Source of the DNA: Microbacterium sp. nov. GSS16
GTDB lineage: Bacteria > Actinomycetota > Actinomycetes > Actinomycetales > Microbacteriaceae
DNA length: 64,000 nucleotides
Reading direction: 5' to 3'
Assembly (NCBI RefSeq): GCF_028198145.1
Contig: NZ_CP116338.1
Location: forward strand, 1,488,001-1,552,000
Shown: positions 8,662-17,912 of the stretch, piece by piece
How the letters are laid out: each line of letters begins with the position of its first letter
How positions within the stretch are numbered: position 1 is the stretch's first letter
The notes under the pieces: generated by a model
The model's input: only the letters and a program-made list of their open reading frames with translations
What the model was told of the DNA's origin: nothing
The model's database searches: none
Translations under genes and position numbers: made by a program

Positions 8662-9173
8662 ATGAACGCCTCGCGCCCCGATGAGCGCCGTGCACGCGCC
8701 GCGACCGCTGCTTCGATTTCATCGAGACGGAGGTCCGGCCACACCTGGCGGCCGGCGGCAACCTGTGGACCAAAGGGTCCGGAGGGTACCCGCGCCGCCT
8801 TCGGCAGATACTCCGTGTACTCGACGACAGCCATGAGGCGGCCTTCGCGACCCGGGACGCGATGCAGCTGGAGCCGGCCGAACGGGTCGTCGAGCACGTG
8901 ATTCCCTTCAAGCGGATCATCGTCGAGATCGTCGATCCGAGCCAGGCTGATCCGCGATCGAACACGCGCCAGGAGCCGATCGCAGGAGGACCTGCCACGT
9001 CACCAGACCACCTGCTGTCGATCTTCGGCCAACTTCTCCAGAAGTGCTGGGTCACTAAGGACGAGCACGATCGCTTGAACCGCGCCGGCCGGAGTCTTCA
9101 GTGGGATGCACCTGACGGCGACGGGTGGGCGCGGTATCGCCTCGCCGAGGTGGTCGCCTATCCGCTCACGTAG
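8662..9173 (+). pseudogene. Hypothetical gene with an apparent frameshift near its start
   Basis: A protein-like frame runs to 9173 (DFIETEVRPHLAAGGNLWTKGSGG ... QLEPAERVVEHVIPF ... DGWARYRLAEVVAYPLT) but has no start codon after the stop at 8682-8684. A start-like MNASRPDERRARA begins at 8662 one frame away. Joining them near 8700 gives a continuous ~170-residue protein, so a small indel is likely. No family recognised. Either a decayed gene or a sequencing error in GC-rich sequence. Confidence 0.45.
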
Positions 9174-9378
9174 CCGTCGTGCACACTCAAGCGCTGCAGC
9201 GGACGCTTTCCGGCACGACTGTTGCTGATCCATCTGCGCACTGTTGCGCATGGTTGAAGCCCTTACCGGGATGAGACGACAGATGCTCGCGTCCGTTCTC
9301 GGACTGACCGTCCAGCCGATATGCTCCCCATGACCCGGCGGTGAGCTGTTCTCCCGGGATCTGCAGAGGGAGAACCCA

Positions 9379-10143
9379 ATGACGGACAGTGACGTGCGCC
9401 CTGAGTCCGAGACGGTGAAGTATGAGACCAGGAGCGTCCAGACGGTCCGTGGCACCGAGAAGCTCATGATCTCGAAGTGGGAAGGGGACGGCTGGGAGTA
9501 CGTCACCCAGAAGCCCGGCAAGTTACGCACCGAGCTCGTCTTCCGCCGCCCCAAGCCGAAGACTCCGTGGAAGATGTACGCGATCCTCGGCGGGGTGCTC
9601 GTGATTCTCTTCACCTTCATCGCCATCATGGCTGCGATCACGGGCGGTGACGGCGATGACACCCCGGCGCCGGCAAGCACCTCCAGCGCAGAAGGTGGCG
9701 CGCCGCGGGATGAGCCCTCGGAGAAGCCGGACGAGCCGATCGCAACGGCACCAATTGAGGAGGCTCCGTTGACGGTCGATAATAGCCCCGTCCTCGCGGC
9801 TCTTCTCACAGGTCCCTCAGACGGTCCGACTGTCGCGGCTTTCGCGCAGCAATACGCCGGTCGGTTGATCGAGTTCGATGGCTCGATCGGGGCGATGAAC
9901 AGCCATGAGGGATACGCGACCCGGTACGACATCCTCATCACGTACGGGGATTACAGCGAGACTCACTCGAACGGCGGTCCGAGTTTCCAGTTCCGCGACG
10001 TCAACATCACAAACGACCTGCATCTGACGGGTGACGTTCCTGACGCGATTGGCGTCGGCACCAACGTGCACGTCGTCGCCCGGGTTGGCGCATTCGTAGA
10101 CCCGATGTTCCTACTCGAGCCAGTGGAGACCAGGGTCCGCTGA
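9379..10143 (+). CDS. DUF4839-type membrane-anchored protein
   Basis: 254 residues with a good AGAGGGAG ribosome site. The N-terminal cytoplasmic part (KYETRSVQTVRGTEKLMISKW) resembles a motif common in Microbacteriaceae. One transmembrane segment lies at about residues 70-92 (YAILGGVLVILFTFIAIMAA), followed by a Pro/Glu/Ser linker. The C-terminal ~110 residues (LIEFDGSIGAMNSHEGYATRYDILITYGDY ... VHVVARV) match the DUF4839 domain. Function unknown; topology suggests an extracytoplasmic domain. Confidence 0.75.
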   Translation: MTDSDVRPESETVKYETRSVQTVRGTEKLMISKWEGDGWEYVTQKPGKLRTELVFRRPKPKTPWKMYAILGGVLVILFTFIAIMAAITGGDGDDTPAPASTSSAEGGAPRDEPSEKPDEPIATAPIEEAPLTVDNSPVLAALLTGPSDGPTVAAFAQQYAGRLIEFDGSIGAMNSHEGYATRYDILITYGDYSETHSNGGPSFQFRDVNITNDLHLTGDVPDAIGVGTNVHVVARVGAFVDPMFLLEPVETRVR

Positions 10144-10252
10144 GCTCCGCGGTAACGCACGGCAGGTTCCACGGTTACGCACGGCATCTGAACCAAAGTT
10201 CGGAAGTATCCGGCGTCGGCGATGCGAGCTGACTAGCCACGAGCCGTAGCAC

Positions 10253-11722
10253 CTACTCGCAGGCCACCCCGTCACCATCGCGGTCGAGCTTGCGGGAGTA
10301 CCCCGGGTCTCCGGTGCGAATCGGCGCAGCGCCCGCGGCGCGCACCGCCGTGCAGTTCTCGTAGTAGACGGATACGGGTGCCTTCTCCACAGGTGCGGGA
10401 GCAGGGGCCGGTGCTGCAGGCGCTGGGGCCGCGGGCTGGGGTGCAGGGGCGGGCTCTTCCTTCACAGGCACCGGCGCAGGAGCAGGTGCAGGTGCAGGTG
10501 CCGGCTCCTGCTTCACCGGCACGACCTTCGCGAAGCCTGAGGTGAGCACCGGCTCCTCGGGGCACGCGCTCAGCACGCGGGCGATCGCGTCGTGCTCAGC
10601 CTGAGTGACCCACAACCCGTACGTGGCCTTTACCGCGACCTGACGCGCAACGTACTCGCAGCGAAAGCCCGTGTTCTTGGGCAGCCAGGTGGCTGCATCA
10701 CCGTCACCCTTCTGCGCATTCGCAGACCCCTCGACAGCAAGGAGGTTCAGGGGGTCGTTGGCGAATGTCGCGCGTTGGTTCGCCGTGAGCTGCTGCGCGC
10801 CCTTCTGCCACGCATCCGAGAGCGCGACGACATGGTCGATCTGCACGAGCTCGCTGGTGCCCTGGCCGCGGACGAAGCTGATTGCCTGACCGGTGAACGG
10901 GTCGTTCAGCGCGCCCGTCAGCACCCGGCATGAACCCGAGCGCACAATCGCGGTGAGGTCGCGGGCGAGGATGTCATTGCGGGTGTCGCACCCGTTGCGG
11001 TCGACGTCCAGCCAGCGCTGCCCGAACAGGTCGCGGTCGTAGCCGGTCTTCGACGCCCTGCCCTTCACCGGCAGAGTCTCCAGCACCTGAAGCGCCGTCA
11101 TGCCCTCGGTGCTCGAGGTGTCGGCGACCGTCGACGAGTCACCCGCGAACGGCACAGACTCTGCCTCCTCGACGGCGGCCGGTGTCGAGCTCTCGGTGGG
11201 CTCCGCGGACGGCGACGGCAGACCAGGGCTCTCCAGAGCTGTCGTTGGCGGAGAAGCAGAACTCGGGCGGTCAGCATTGCCGCCGATGACGGCGTTGGCG
11301 ACGCTGCCGGTGAGCAGGAAGCACACGGCGGAGATCGCCGTGACGATCGTCGCCGTCTTCCGGCTCGGGAACCGCAGCCAGGTCGGGGTGTTCTTCGTCA
11401 GAGCGACGATGCCGGTGATCAGCACTACGAGCCACAGCATCGTGAAGATGGGAGAGAGGAGTATCCCCGCTAGCGTCAGGATGCCGATCACAACCCACGC
11501 CCACAGGGGAAGCTTCTTCCGGACCTTCTCGCCGGACTCTCCGCCTTCTCGAGTGGAGAACGCCGTGCCACTGGCCGGCGGCGGGAGTGTCTGCAGGCCG
11601 GACGGTGCAGCGGACTGAGGGATCGACCGCGTGTGCGCAGTCCACGCGGCGCCGTCCCACCAGCGCATCTGCGTGAAATCAGCTGGGTCTGGATACCAGC
11701 CCGCCACCGGAGTGCTCGTCAT
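10253..11722 (-). CDS. DUF2510 / HNH-type nuclease / Excalibur multidomain membrane protein
   Basis: About 489 residues from MTSTPVAGWYPDP. In order: a DUF2510 domain (GWYPDPADFTQMRWWDGAAW), two or three hydrophobic segments (~80-160), a Ser/Thr/Pro linker, and a DUF1524/HNH nuclease-like domain (YDRDLFGQRWLDVDRNGCDTRNDIL, IDHVVALSDAWQKGA, NDPLNLLAVEGSANAQKGD). A Pro-Ala repeat stretch follows, then a C-terminal Excalibur calcium-binding motif (LDRDGDGVACE). It is probably an exported, membrane-anchored nuclease. An upstream extension to 11800 was not used because GWYPDP starts are usual. Confidence 0.85.
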   Translation of the reverse strand: MTSTPVAGWYPDPADFTQMRWWDGAAWTAHTRSIPQSAAPSGLQTLPPPASGTAFSTREGGESGEKVRKKLPLWAWVVIGILTLAGILLSPIFTMLWLVVLITGIVALTKNTPTWLRFPSRKTATIVTAISAVCFLLTGSVANAVIGGNADRPSSASPPTTALESPGLPSPSAEPTESSTPAAVEEAESVPFAGDSSTVADTSSTEGMTALQVLETLPVKGRASKTGYDRDLFGQRWLDVDRNGCDTRNDILARDLTAIVRSGSCRVLTGALNDPFTGQAISFVRGQGTSELVQIDHVVALSDAWQKGAQQLTANQRATFANDPLNLLAVEGSANAQKGDGDAATWLPKNTGFRCEYVARQVAVKATYGLWVTQAEHDAIARVLSACPEEPVLTSGFAKVVPVKQEPAPAPAPAPAPVPVKEEPAPAPQPAAPAPAAPAPAPAPVEKAPVSVYYENCTAVRAAGAAPIRTGDPGYSRKLDRDGDGVACE

Positions 11723-11950
11723 CTCTCCACCGTTCCGCCGGCGAAGCCTCACGCGCTGCAGCGTCCCGAGTAGGCCGGCGATCATATGCGCAAAGCGCAC
11801 GATCGGATACTGACCCCTTGACCCGGGTCCCCTTACACCCCTCGTCGAGCGGTGCTGTGCTCATCCTATGAGCAGCCACGGACATCGCCTGGCATGTGGC
11901 CGACAAGACGCTTCCCGCTGCGGCACAGTGCCGGCGTCCAACGCCGGAAA

Positions 11951-12316
11951 TCAGTTCGCGGCGTCGTATGCCTCGAGCACGGACGCCGGCACACGGCCGC
12001 GGTCAGAGACCGCGTGTCCGTTCTTCCGCGCCCAGCTGCGCACGGCGCTGAGATCGCGCTTCGCACCCGCGCTGCTCTGGTTGGCCTGAGATCCGCGTCG
12101 CCCGCGCCCACGACTAGGGCGGCCGCCGGCAGGGACCCGGCGTCCAGCGTCGATCCACGGGTTGAGCGCATCGCGCAGAGCCAGCGCGTTCTTCTCCGAG
12201 AGGTCGATCTCGTACGGCCGCCCGTCGAGCGCGAAGCTCACCGTCTCGCCTGCGCCGTCGTCAAGGACCGCACCGTCGATGTCGTCGACGAGCTGGTGGA
12301 TGATTCTGCGTGCCAT
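11951..12316 (-). CDS. lsr2: Lsr2 nucleoid-associated protein
   Basis: 121 residues, close to the usual 110-120. The N-terminal dimerisation domain (MARRIIHQLVDDIDG ... VSFALDGRPYEIDLSEKNA) is joined by an Arg/Gly linker (GRPSRGRGRRG) to the C-terminal DNA-binding domain (AVRSWARKNGHAVSDRGRVPASVLEAYDAA), which reads AT-rich minor groove through its RGR loop. Lsr2 silences horizontally acquired AT-rich DNA. This may be an extra copy carried by the island; whether the host has another cannot be seen here. Confidence 0.95.
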   Translation of the reverse strand: MARRIIHQLVDDIDGAVLDDGAGETVSFALDGRPYEIDLSEKNALALRDALNPWIDAGRRVPAGGRPSRGRGRRGSQANQSSAGAKRDLSAVRSWARKNGHAVSDRGRVPASVLEAYDAAN

Positions 12317-12486
12317 AGTGCTGACGGTATCAGCGCGCCCGCGGGTTCACCGTTCCGAGAGCGCCCGAGCTGTGTCGCCATGCGCAGATAAGCTCGCGCT
12401 GAGACCCCGCTGTCGTATTCGCCGCGTCGATCTCCCCGAGCCCGAGCCCGAGCCCATGAACGTCCTTTCCAGAACAGCAGGTGAGT

Positions 12487-13392
12487 ATGACCACCCTCAC
12501 GGACACCGCTGCGCGCTTCTACGCCAACCTTGCCGATCGCGCTCAGGCGCTCGTCCGTAAAGAAGGGCCCGGAGTGCTCGGTGAGTTCTCGACTGCGGCA
12601 GCGGAGAGCTACGCCGCTGAAGTGCGATCGTTGGATGCTCACGTGAAGTCCGTTATCGCGAAGCGGTTGCCATGGATCGTGATCGGGTCTGTCGTCGTTC
12701 TCACCTCCGCCGTCGCTGCGGGTGTTGCGCTGGGAAACGCGCTTATCGCCCTCGTGATCTTCGCCGTGGGCTGTGTGATCCTCGCCCGGCTCTCTCCCGA
12801 CATGGATGTGATCAAGTCAGCGAAGCATCAGGGGCTGGAGCATTTCCACTCGTGCATCCGAGCGGAGCTCGCGGCCGAGCAAGAGCGAGCAGATCGACAG
12901 CAAGAGGCCGCCAATCGACAGCTCGAGGCCGTCCTTGCCCCTGCTCGGCAGTCTCTCGCTCAGTGGCAGGTACTCCACGCACACCCCGACCAGCAGCCAT
13001 ACGGGGTGTCTGCGTTGGGCGCGGAGAGCTGGGTGCGGGACTGGATGATCCACATGGGTGCCGAGAATGCGACGGTGACTCGGTTCGTCGGCGACGGCGG
13101 CATCGACGTCGAGAACCAACACTTCATCGCACAAGTGAAGCACTACACCGGCACGGTGGGGGTCGCTGCTATTCGCGAGCACATCGGCGTGGCCGCCGTA
13201 GATGCTCAGGAGCGACGCCCTCTGTTCTTCACGTCAGGTGCATACGCCACCGGCGCTCTCGAGGCCGCCGAACGAGCAGCGATGCCCCTCTTCCTCTACA
13301 GCGTTGAGGAAGGCGAAGTCACCGCAGCGAACAGCTCGGCACACGTTCTGCTGGAGATCGGCTTGAACCCCAGCTGGTGGCCGAGAAGGTAA
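12487..13392 (+). CDS. Mrr-like restriction endonuclease with N-terminal membrane segments
   Basis: About 301 residues. Residues ~60-105 hold two hydrophobic segments (WIVIGSVVVLTSAVAAGVAL and ALIALVIFAVGCVILA), then a short coiled coil (AAEQERADRQQEAANRQLEAVL). The C-terminal catalytic domain is Mrr-like: FVGDGGIDVENQHFIAQVKHYTGTVGVAAIREHIGVA gives the D...QxK core. Mrr domains usually cut modified or foreign DNA. Membrane anchoring is a recognised variation. A GTG six bases upstream is an alternative start. Confidence 0.82.
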   Translation: MTTLTDTAARFYANLADRAQALVRKEGPGVLGEFSTAAAESYAAEVRSLDAHVKSVIAKRLPWIVIGSVVVLTSAVAAGVALGNALIALVIFAVGCVILARLSPDMDVIKSAKHQGLEHFHSCIRAELAAEQERADRQQEAANRQLEAVLAPARQSLAQWQVLHAHPDQQPYGVSALGAESWVRDWMIHMGAENATVTRFVGDGGIDVENQHFIAQVKHYTGTVGVAAIREHIGVAAVDAQERRPLFFTSGAYATGALEAAERAAMPLFLYSVEEGEVTAANSSAHVLLEIGLNPSWWPRR

Positions 13393-13421
13393 CGCCGATG
13401 CGCACAGCGCCACCATGTTGC

Positions 13422-13474
<53 letters not shown>

Positions 13475-13476
13475 AT

Positions 13477-13520
13477 GGTCGATGTAGGGGTCGTGATTGG
13501 TCGACACAGGGGTCGTGATC
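13477..13520. repeat. Two tandem 22-bp repeats before the KfrA-like gene
   Basis: Two adjacent 22-bp units (13477-13498 and 13499-13520) match at 18 of 22 positions and share AGGGGTCGTGAT. The second unit contains the likely ribosome site and GTG start of the gene downstream. Such iterons beside a KfrA-like gene could be binding sites for that protein; inferred. Confidence 0.6.
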
Positions 13521-13986
13521 AACGAAGCCACACCGGAAGCCCGCATCCACGCCGCGACGGACGAGGTCGACCGCGAAGGCGTCAAGCCCGCCGTCGCATC
13601 AGTGCGGGAGCGCGCGAGCGTGAACAATGCTGATGCGACGCGGTACCTGCGGCAGTGGCGCGAAGGTCGGGCAGCGTCAGCCGCCACCATCGCTGCTCTG
13701 CCGGCAGCTCTCGTCGAGCACTCTCAGCGCGTCGCCGGCCGCCGACGAGAGACTCGATGCGGCAGATCGCGCCGCCGCGGCCTCGGCCGAGACGTATGCG
13801 GCCGAGAAGGCAGCGCTCGAGGCTGAAGTCGAGGTGGCTCGCAGCCAGTTAGGGCATGCCGTCGCGAAGCTTGAGGCGAAGAGACACGAGAACGCCGAGC
13901 TCGACAAGCAGATCATCGAAGAGCGCTCCGCAGCCCAGGCGCTTCGCACGACGATCAACGCGCCCATCGCTAACATCCCGTCCTGA
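13515..13986 (+). pseudogene. KfrA-like plasmid DNA-binding/coiled-coil protein, frameshifted
   Basis: The first frame gives a KfrA N-terminal domain (EARIHAATDEVDREGVKPAVASVRERA ... VNNADATRYLRQWREG). Near 13735 reading must shift by one base to continue into the expected alanine-rich coiled coil (ADERLDAADRAAAASAETYAAEKAALEAEVEVARSQ... to 13986). KfrA proteins regulate plasmid maintenance genes. The frame break in GC-rich sequence marks it as broken unless it is a base-calling error. The GTG start at 13515 follows an AGGGG ribosome site. Confidence 0.65.
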
Positions 13987-14162
13987 GACGGCACAGCCGA
14001 GTAGATGCCCGAACCGACGAACGCGTGTCGATCGGTTCAGATACGAGCGCCCCAGCGACCCGTTCTCGTGCGGTGAACTCGTCGGGGCCACCGAGTACGA
14101 GTCATCGTGCCCGAGCCCCGTGCTGTGTGAAAACTGGTTCCGGCTATCGACAGGGCAAAGCG

Positions 14163-14621
14163 TCAGCTTTCCCCGGAGAGTCCGTGCCGACGATTGAACA
14201 CTTCCTCGTACACCTCGTCGTCGATGATTCCTCGACGCATCGCGTCGCTGACCTCTGACCAGGTGCCGGGTGGGTCAACGATGAGGGAGTCGTAGCCGTC
14301 CGTCATGCCGCCCGGGACGTAGGGGAATCGCGTGAGTTCGTCCACGAGGCGGGCTCGAGAGATGCGTCCGGCGGCATAGCTCTGGCAGATCTCGAGTGGC
14401 GTCGACCCGGAGAAGTCGTCGGTTGGTTCCTGCGTGCTCACGCTGCCACCTCCGCTCTCTTGCGCTGAGGCTCTGAGGCGCACCGGCGACGTGATCAGGA
14501 AGTGAGCACGACGCTTGCGTTCAGCGCGTATCTGCTTCCGAGCACCGTCCATCGCCCTCTTCGGGTCGTCTACAGGACGCTCGATGTAGCTCGGCTGCGG
14601 ATCATTCAGCTTGATCTTGCG
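14163..14621 (-). CDS. Hypothetical protein
   Basis: 152 residues from MRKIKLNDPQPSYIERPVDD with an AGAGGAG ribosome site upstream. The C-terminal half (STPLEICQSYAAGRISRARLVDELTRFPYVPGG ... TWSEVSDAMRRGIIDDEVYEEVFNRRHG) is a compact helical region. I recognise no family. It reads in the same direction as the small gene at 14710-14859, separated from it by a strong hairpin. Confidence 0.6.
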   Translation of the reverse strand, partial: RKIKLNDPQPSYIERPVDDPKRAMDGARKQIRAERKRRAHFLITSPVRLRASAQESGGGSVSTQEPTDDFSGSTPLEICQSYAAGRISRARLVDELTRFPYVPGGMTDGYDSLIVDPPGTWSEVSDAMRRGIIDDEVYEEVFNRRHGLSGES

Positions 14622-14671
14622 CATCTCTGCACACTCCTCTGGCCCGAACACAGCGGCTCGCATCTACAGCA

Positions 14672-14699
14672 GAGCCCCTGGCCGTTCGGCCAGGGGCTC
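14672..14699. terminator. Perfect 12-bp stem-loop
   Basis: GAGCCCCTGGCC and GGCCAGGGGCTC pair perfectly around a GTTC loop. It lies 10 bp beyond the stop of the minus-strand small gene (14710-14859). There is no clear T tract on the minus strand, but such GC-rich hairpins commonly end actinobacterial transcripts. Confidence 0.7.
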
Positions 14700-14709
14700 A
14701 ATGAAAAAC

Positions 14710-14859
14710 TCAGGCTGACTTCGCCAACTCCAGGATCCACTTCGGAGTCTTCGTCCGAGTTGCCTTGTTGCCTTCGACAACGATCCGGGCCGCGATCCGG
14801 CGCTCGGCTTGCGTTGGGGCAGGACGGCCAGCACGCTTCTCAAGCTCTGCCTGTGTCAT
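14710..14859 (-). CDS. Small basic protein, 49 residues
   Basis: A short gene with a strong AGGGAGG ribosome site 5-8 bases before ATG (14857-14859). Its sequence is protein-like and basic (MTQAELEKRAGRP, then QAERRIAARIV, ending TPKWILELAKSA). A hairpin directly follows the stop. No family recognised; perhaps a small DNA-binding or regulatory peptide. Confidence 0.6.
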   Translation of the reverse strand: MTQAELEKRAGRPAPTQAERRIAARIVVEGNKATRTKTPKWILELAKSA

Positions 14860-14940
14860 CACGCACCTCCCTCTGTCCTATGTGCTTCAAGTATCCGTCA
14901 CCGTAGCGAGAAAAGTCCACACCAGCACCGGTCATCAAGA

Positions 14941-15585
14941 TCAACGCTCATCACGGACGCGTTCTTCCTTGCCGTTACCGGGAATCGAGGCTGCTGGCGT
15001 GTCCCCATTCGTGGTGGAGGACGGTTGGACGTCCGCGGCAGCCTCCGACCAGTCATCGGTTCCCACGCCGTCGCCCTTTGGATCGAAGGTCACGGCCGCC
15101 GCGACCTCGGCCAGGAACCGCTTCTCGTCCCTTTTCGCGAGCCGACTGCTCTGCAACGCCGCGACAGCTGCAGCACCCACACGACGTTCCATATCCTTCG
15201 CGTCCGGCTTCGTATACAGATTGAGCGCCCACTCAGCTCGCTGCCACCAGGAGTTCAGGCGCGCCTGATGGCGGGCACCGGAAAACGCCAGGGACGCGGC
15301 GACGACGGCCGCGAAGCCACCGAAGCCCGCAGTCGTCAGCCAGTTACTGACCCATGACCAACCGTCCGTATGCCACCAGCCGCCAACGCCAGTCCACCAG
15401 TCCGCGATGCTTTCACCCAGCGCATCGCCCCACAGCTGCCGAACGACCCCGCCGGCGAGGACGACGACGAGGCCGACGATCAACCAGACCCATTTCAAGT
15501 TGCGCGAGCTCGACTCCTCCTCAGTGGGCAGATCGGACACGATCGCCGACGCAGAGTCGTCGCTCGCCTGCTTGGTGGTGGACAC
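14941..15585 (-). CDS. Membrane protein of unknown function
   Basis: 214 residues: an acidic N-terminus, two hydrophobic segments at about residues 30-52 (VWLIVGLVVVLAGGVVRQLW) and 80-105 (WLTTAGFGGFAAVVAASLAF), then a cytoplasmic helical part (RLNSWWQRAEWALNLYTKPDAKDMERRVGAAAVAAL) with an acidic disordered tail. No enzymatic motif. The last gene before the mobile-element region. Confidence 0.65.
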   Translation of the reverse strand: MSTTKQASDDSASAIVSDLPTEEESSSRNLKWVWLIVGLVVVLAGGVVRQLWGDALGESIADWWTGVGGWWHTDGWSWVSNWLTTAGFGGFAAVVAASLAFSGARHQARLNSWWQRAEWALNLYTKPDAKDMERRVGAAAVAALQSSRLAKRDEKRFLAEVAAAVTFDPKGDGVGTDDWSEAAADVQPSSTTNGDTPAASIPGNGKEERVRDER

Positions 15586-15964
15586 GACGTCATCCTCTCA
15601 GAGAGCGCCGACACCTGCTGCAGGGCTCTACGACAGAACGCCAGATGCTGCCCGGCGTGGTCTTGAGTCGACATGCGATCCCGGGCGTAGGTCTGCTCGT
15701 TTCCGTGCAGATCCGCGGCCCTGCGTGTTAATCTCAGCTCAGCCCCATCTCACTTCAAGGGGTGTGAATCTAACCGCCGATAATCACAGTTATCCGAACT
15801 ACTAGTCTGCGTATTGCATCAGATGAATCACCACGGTCCCCCGGGCGACATGGTGCTGCGAGACGTCTGGCGAGGGCTCTGACCTGCGCAGATGCCTCTC
15901 CGTACACGATGTCGAGCAGCGGTAAGGCGCCCGGGGCTGTGCGTGGACGCGTTTGAGCCGGTTA
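15586..15964. other. Non-coding stretch containing the apparent left end of recombinase element 1
   Basis: No convincing gene. At 15808-15831 a TGCGTAT heptamer is followed by CATCAGATGAATCAC, matching 14 of 15 bases of CATCAGATGCATCAC at the left end of element 2 (50012-50026). This suggests the edge of a related element at about 15800. The 8-bp target site of the IS6100 transposon (CGCAGACA) follows at 15965. Confidence 0.55.
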
Positions 15965-15972
15965 CGCAGACA
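15965..15972. repeat. Target site duplication, left copy
   Basis: CGCAGACA directly before the left end of the first IS6100. The same 8 bp follow the right end of the last IS6100 at 23416-23423. IS6100 makes 8-bp duplications. Confidence 0.95.
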
Positions 15973-16852
15973 GGCTCTGTTGCAAAAATCGTGAAGCTTG
16001 AGCATGCTTGGCGGAGATTGGACGGACGGAACGATGACGGATTTCAAGTGGCGCCATTTCCAGGGTGATGTGATCCTGTGGGCGGTGCGCTGGTATTGTC
16101 GCTATCCGATCAGCTATCGCGACCTTGAGGAAATGCTGGCGGAACGCGGCATTTCGGTCGACCATACGACGATCTATCGCTGGGTCCAGTGCTACGCCCC
16201 GGAGATGGAGAAGCGGCTGCGCTGGTTCTGGCGGCGTGGCTTTGATCCGAGCTGGCGCCTGGATGAAACCTACGTCAAGGTGCGGGGCAAGTGGACCTAC
16301 CTGTACCGGGCAGTCGACAAGCGGGGCGACACGATCGATTTCTACCTGTCGCCGACCCGCAGCGCCAAGGCAGCGAAGCGGTTCCTGGGCAAGGCCCTGC
16401 GAGGCCTGAAGCACTGGGAAAAGCCTGCCACGCTCAATACCGACAAAGCGCCGAGCTATGGTGCAGCGATCACCGAATTGAAGCGCGAAGGAAAGCTGGA
16501 CCGGGAGACGGCCCACCGGCAGGTGAAGTATCTCAATAACGTGATCGAGGCCGATCACGGAAAGCTCAAGATACTGATCAAGCCGGTGCGCGGTTTCAAA
16601 TCGATCCCCACGGCCTATGCCACGATCAAGGGATTCGAAGTCATGCGAGCCCTGCGCAAAGGACAGGCTCGCCCCTGGTGCCTGCAGCCCGGCATCAGGG
16701 GCGAGGTGCGCCTTGTGGAGAGAGCTTTTGGCATTGGGCCCTCGGCGCTGACGGAGGCCATGGGCATGCTCAACCACCATTTCGCAGCAGCCGCCTGATC
16801 GGCGCAGAGCGACAGCCTACCTCTGACTGCCGCCAATCTTTGCAACAGAGCC
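15973..16852 (+). mobile_element. IS6100, left copy (880 bp)
   Basis: Begins GGCTCTGTTGCAAA and ends with its inverse TTTGCAACAGAGCC. The length is exactly the known 880 bp of IS6100 (IS6 family). Differs from the right copy at base 16673 (C against T). Confidence 0.98.
16034..16798 (+). CDS. tnpA: IS6100 transposase
   Basis: 254 residues from [20 protein letters not shown], the standard length. DDE catalytic triad of the IS6 family: Asp in [11 protein letters not shown], Asp in [10 protein letters not shown] and Glu in [12 protein letters not shown]. It carries out replicative transposition and cointegrate formation. Residue 214 is Pro here and Ser in the right copy. Confidence 0.98.
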   Translation: MTDFKWRHFQGDVILWAVRWYCRYPISYRDLEEMLAERGISVDHTTIYRWVQCYAPEMEKRLRWFWRRGFDPSWRLDETYVKVRGKWTYLYRAVDKRGDTIDFYLSPTRSAKAAKRFLGKALRGLKHWEKPATLNTDKAPSYGAAITELKREGKLDRETAHRQVKYLNNVIEADHGKLKILIKPVRGFKSIPTAYATIKGFEVMRALRKGQARPWCLQPGIRGEVRLVERAFGIGPSALTEAMGMLNHHFAAAA

Positions 16853-16858
16853 ACCCAG

Positions 16859-16887
16859 TGGACATAAGCCTGTTCGGTTCGTAAGCT
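16859..16887 (+). promoter_or_regulatory. Integron cassette promoter Pc, weak PcW variant
   Basis: -35 TGGACA (16859-16864), a 17-bp spacer and -10 TAAGCT (16882-16887) match the PcW version. The second promoter P2 (TTGTTA at 16978-16983 and TACAGT at 16998-17003) has only 14 bp between boxes, so it should be inactive. The integrase gene intI1 is lost: IS6100 ends 6 bp before the -35 box. Confidence 0.93.
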
Positions 16888-17049
16888 ATAATGCAAGTAG
16901 CGTATGCGCTCACGCAACTGGTCCAGAACCTTGACCGAACGCAGCGGTGGTAACGGCGCAGTGGCGGTTTTCATGGCTTGTTATGACTGTTTTTTTGTAC
17001 AGTCTATGCCTCGGGCATCCAAGCAGCAAGCGCGTTACGCCGTGGGTCG

Positions 17050-17116
17050 ATGTTTGATGTTATGGAGCAGCAACGATGTTACGCAGCAGGGCAGTCGCCC
17101 TAAAACAAAGTTAGAC
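17050..17116 (+). other. attI1: attI1 recombination site
   Basis: The usual class 1 attI1 region ending in the crossover heptamer GTTAGAC at 17110-17116, which joins directly to the aadA2 cassette. Confidence 0.88.
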
Positions 17117-17119
17117 ATC

Positions 17120-17911
17120 ATGAGGGAAGCGGTGACCATCGAAATTTCGAACCAACTATCAGAGGTGCTAAGCGTCATTGAGCGCCATCTGGAATCAACG
17201 TTGCTGGCCGTGCATTTGTACGGCTCCGCAGTGGATGGCGGCCTGAAGCCATACAGCGATATTGATTTGTTGGTTACTGTGGCCGTAAAGCTTGATGAAA
17301 CGACGCGGCGAGCATTGCTCAATGATCTTATGGAGGCTTCGGCTTTCCCTGGCGAGAGCGAGACGCTCCGCGCTATAGAAGTCACCCTTGTCGTGCATGA
17401 CGACATCATCCCGTGGCGTTATCCGGCTAAGCGCGAGCTGCAATTTGGAGAATGGCAGCGCAATGACATTCTTGCGGGTATCTTCGAGCCAGCCATGATC
17501 GACATTGATCTAGCTATCCTGCTTACAAAAGCAAGAGAACATAGCGTTGCCTTGGTAGGTCCGGCAGCGGAGGAATTCTTTGACCCGGTTCCTGAACAGG
17601 ATCTATTCGAGGCGCTGAGGGAAACCTTGAAGCTATGGAACTCGCAGCCCGACTGGGCCGGCGATGAGCGAAATGTAGTGCTTACGTTGTCCCGCATTTG
17701 GTACAGCGCAATAACCGGCAAAATCGCGCCGAAGGATGTCGCTGCCGACTGGGCAATAAAACGCCTACCTGCCCAGTATCAGCCCGTCTTACTTGAAGCT
17801 AAGCAAGCTTATCTGGGACAAAAAGAAGATCACTTGGCCTCACGCGCAGATCACTTGGAAGAATTTATTCGCTTTGTGAAAGGCGAGATCATCAAGTCAG
17901 TTGGTAAATGA
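17120..17911 (+). CDS. aadA2: Aminoglycoside 3''-O-nucleotidyltransferase AadA2
   Basis: 263 residues from MREAVTIEISNQLSEVLSVI. It adenylylates streptomycin and spectinomycin. GSAVDGGLKPYSDIDLLV is the nucleotidyltransferase motif with the metal-binding Asp pair. IEISNQ, VAVKLDETT, ALRETLKLW and EFIRFVKGEIIKSVGK distinguish AadA2 from AadA1. The gene is cassette-borne and expressed from PcW. Its base composition is lower in GC than the flanking actinobacterial DNA, which fits a proteobacterial origin. Confidence 0.96.
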   Translation: MREAVTIEISNQLSEVLSVIERHLESTLLAVHLYGSAVDGGLKPYSDIDLLVTVAVKLDETTRRALLNDLMEASAFPGESETLRAIEVTLVVHDDIIPWRYPAKRELQFGEWQRNDILAGIFEPAMIDIDLAILLTKAREHSVALVGPAAEEFFDPVPEQDLFEALRETLKLWNSQPDWAGDERNVVLTLSRIWYSAITGKIAPKDVAADWAIKRLPAQYQPVLLEAKQAYLGQKEDHLASRADHLEEFIRFVKGEIIKSVGK

Positions 17912-17912
17912 T

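Noticed and set aside
16853..16912. Functional intI1 integrase
   Set aside because: The integrase coding region is removed by IS6100; only the promoter and attI1 side remain.
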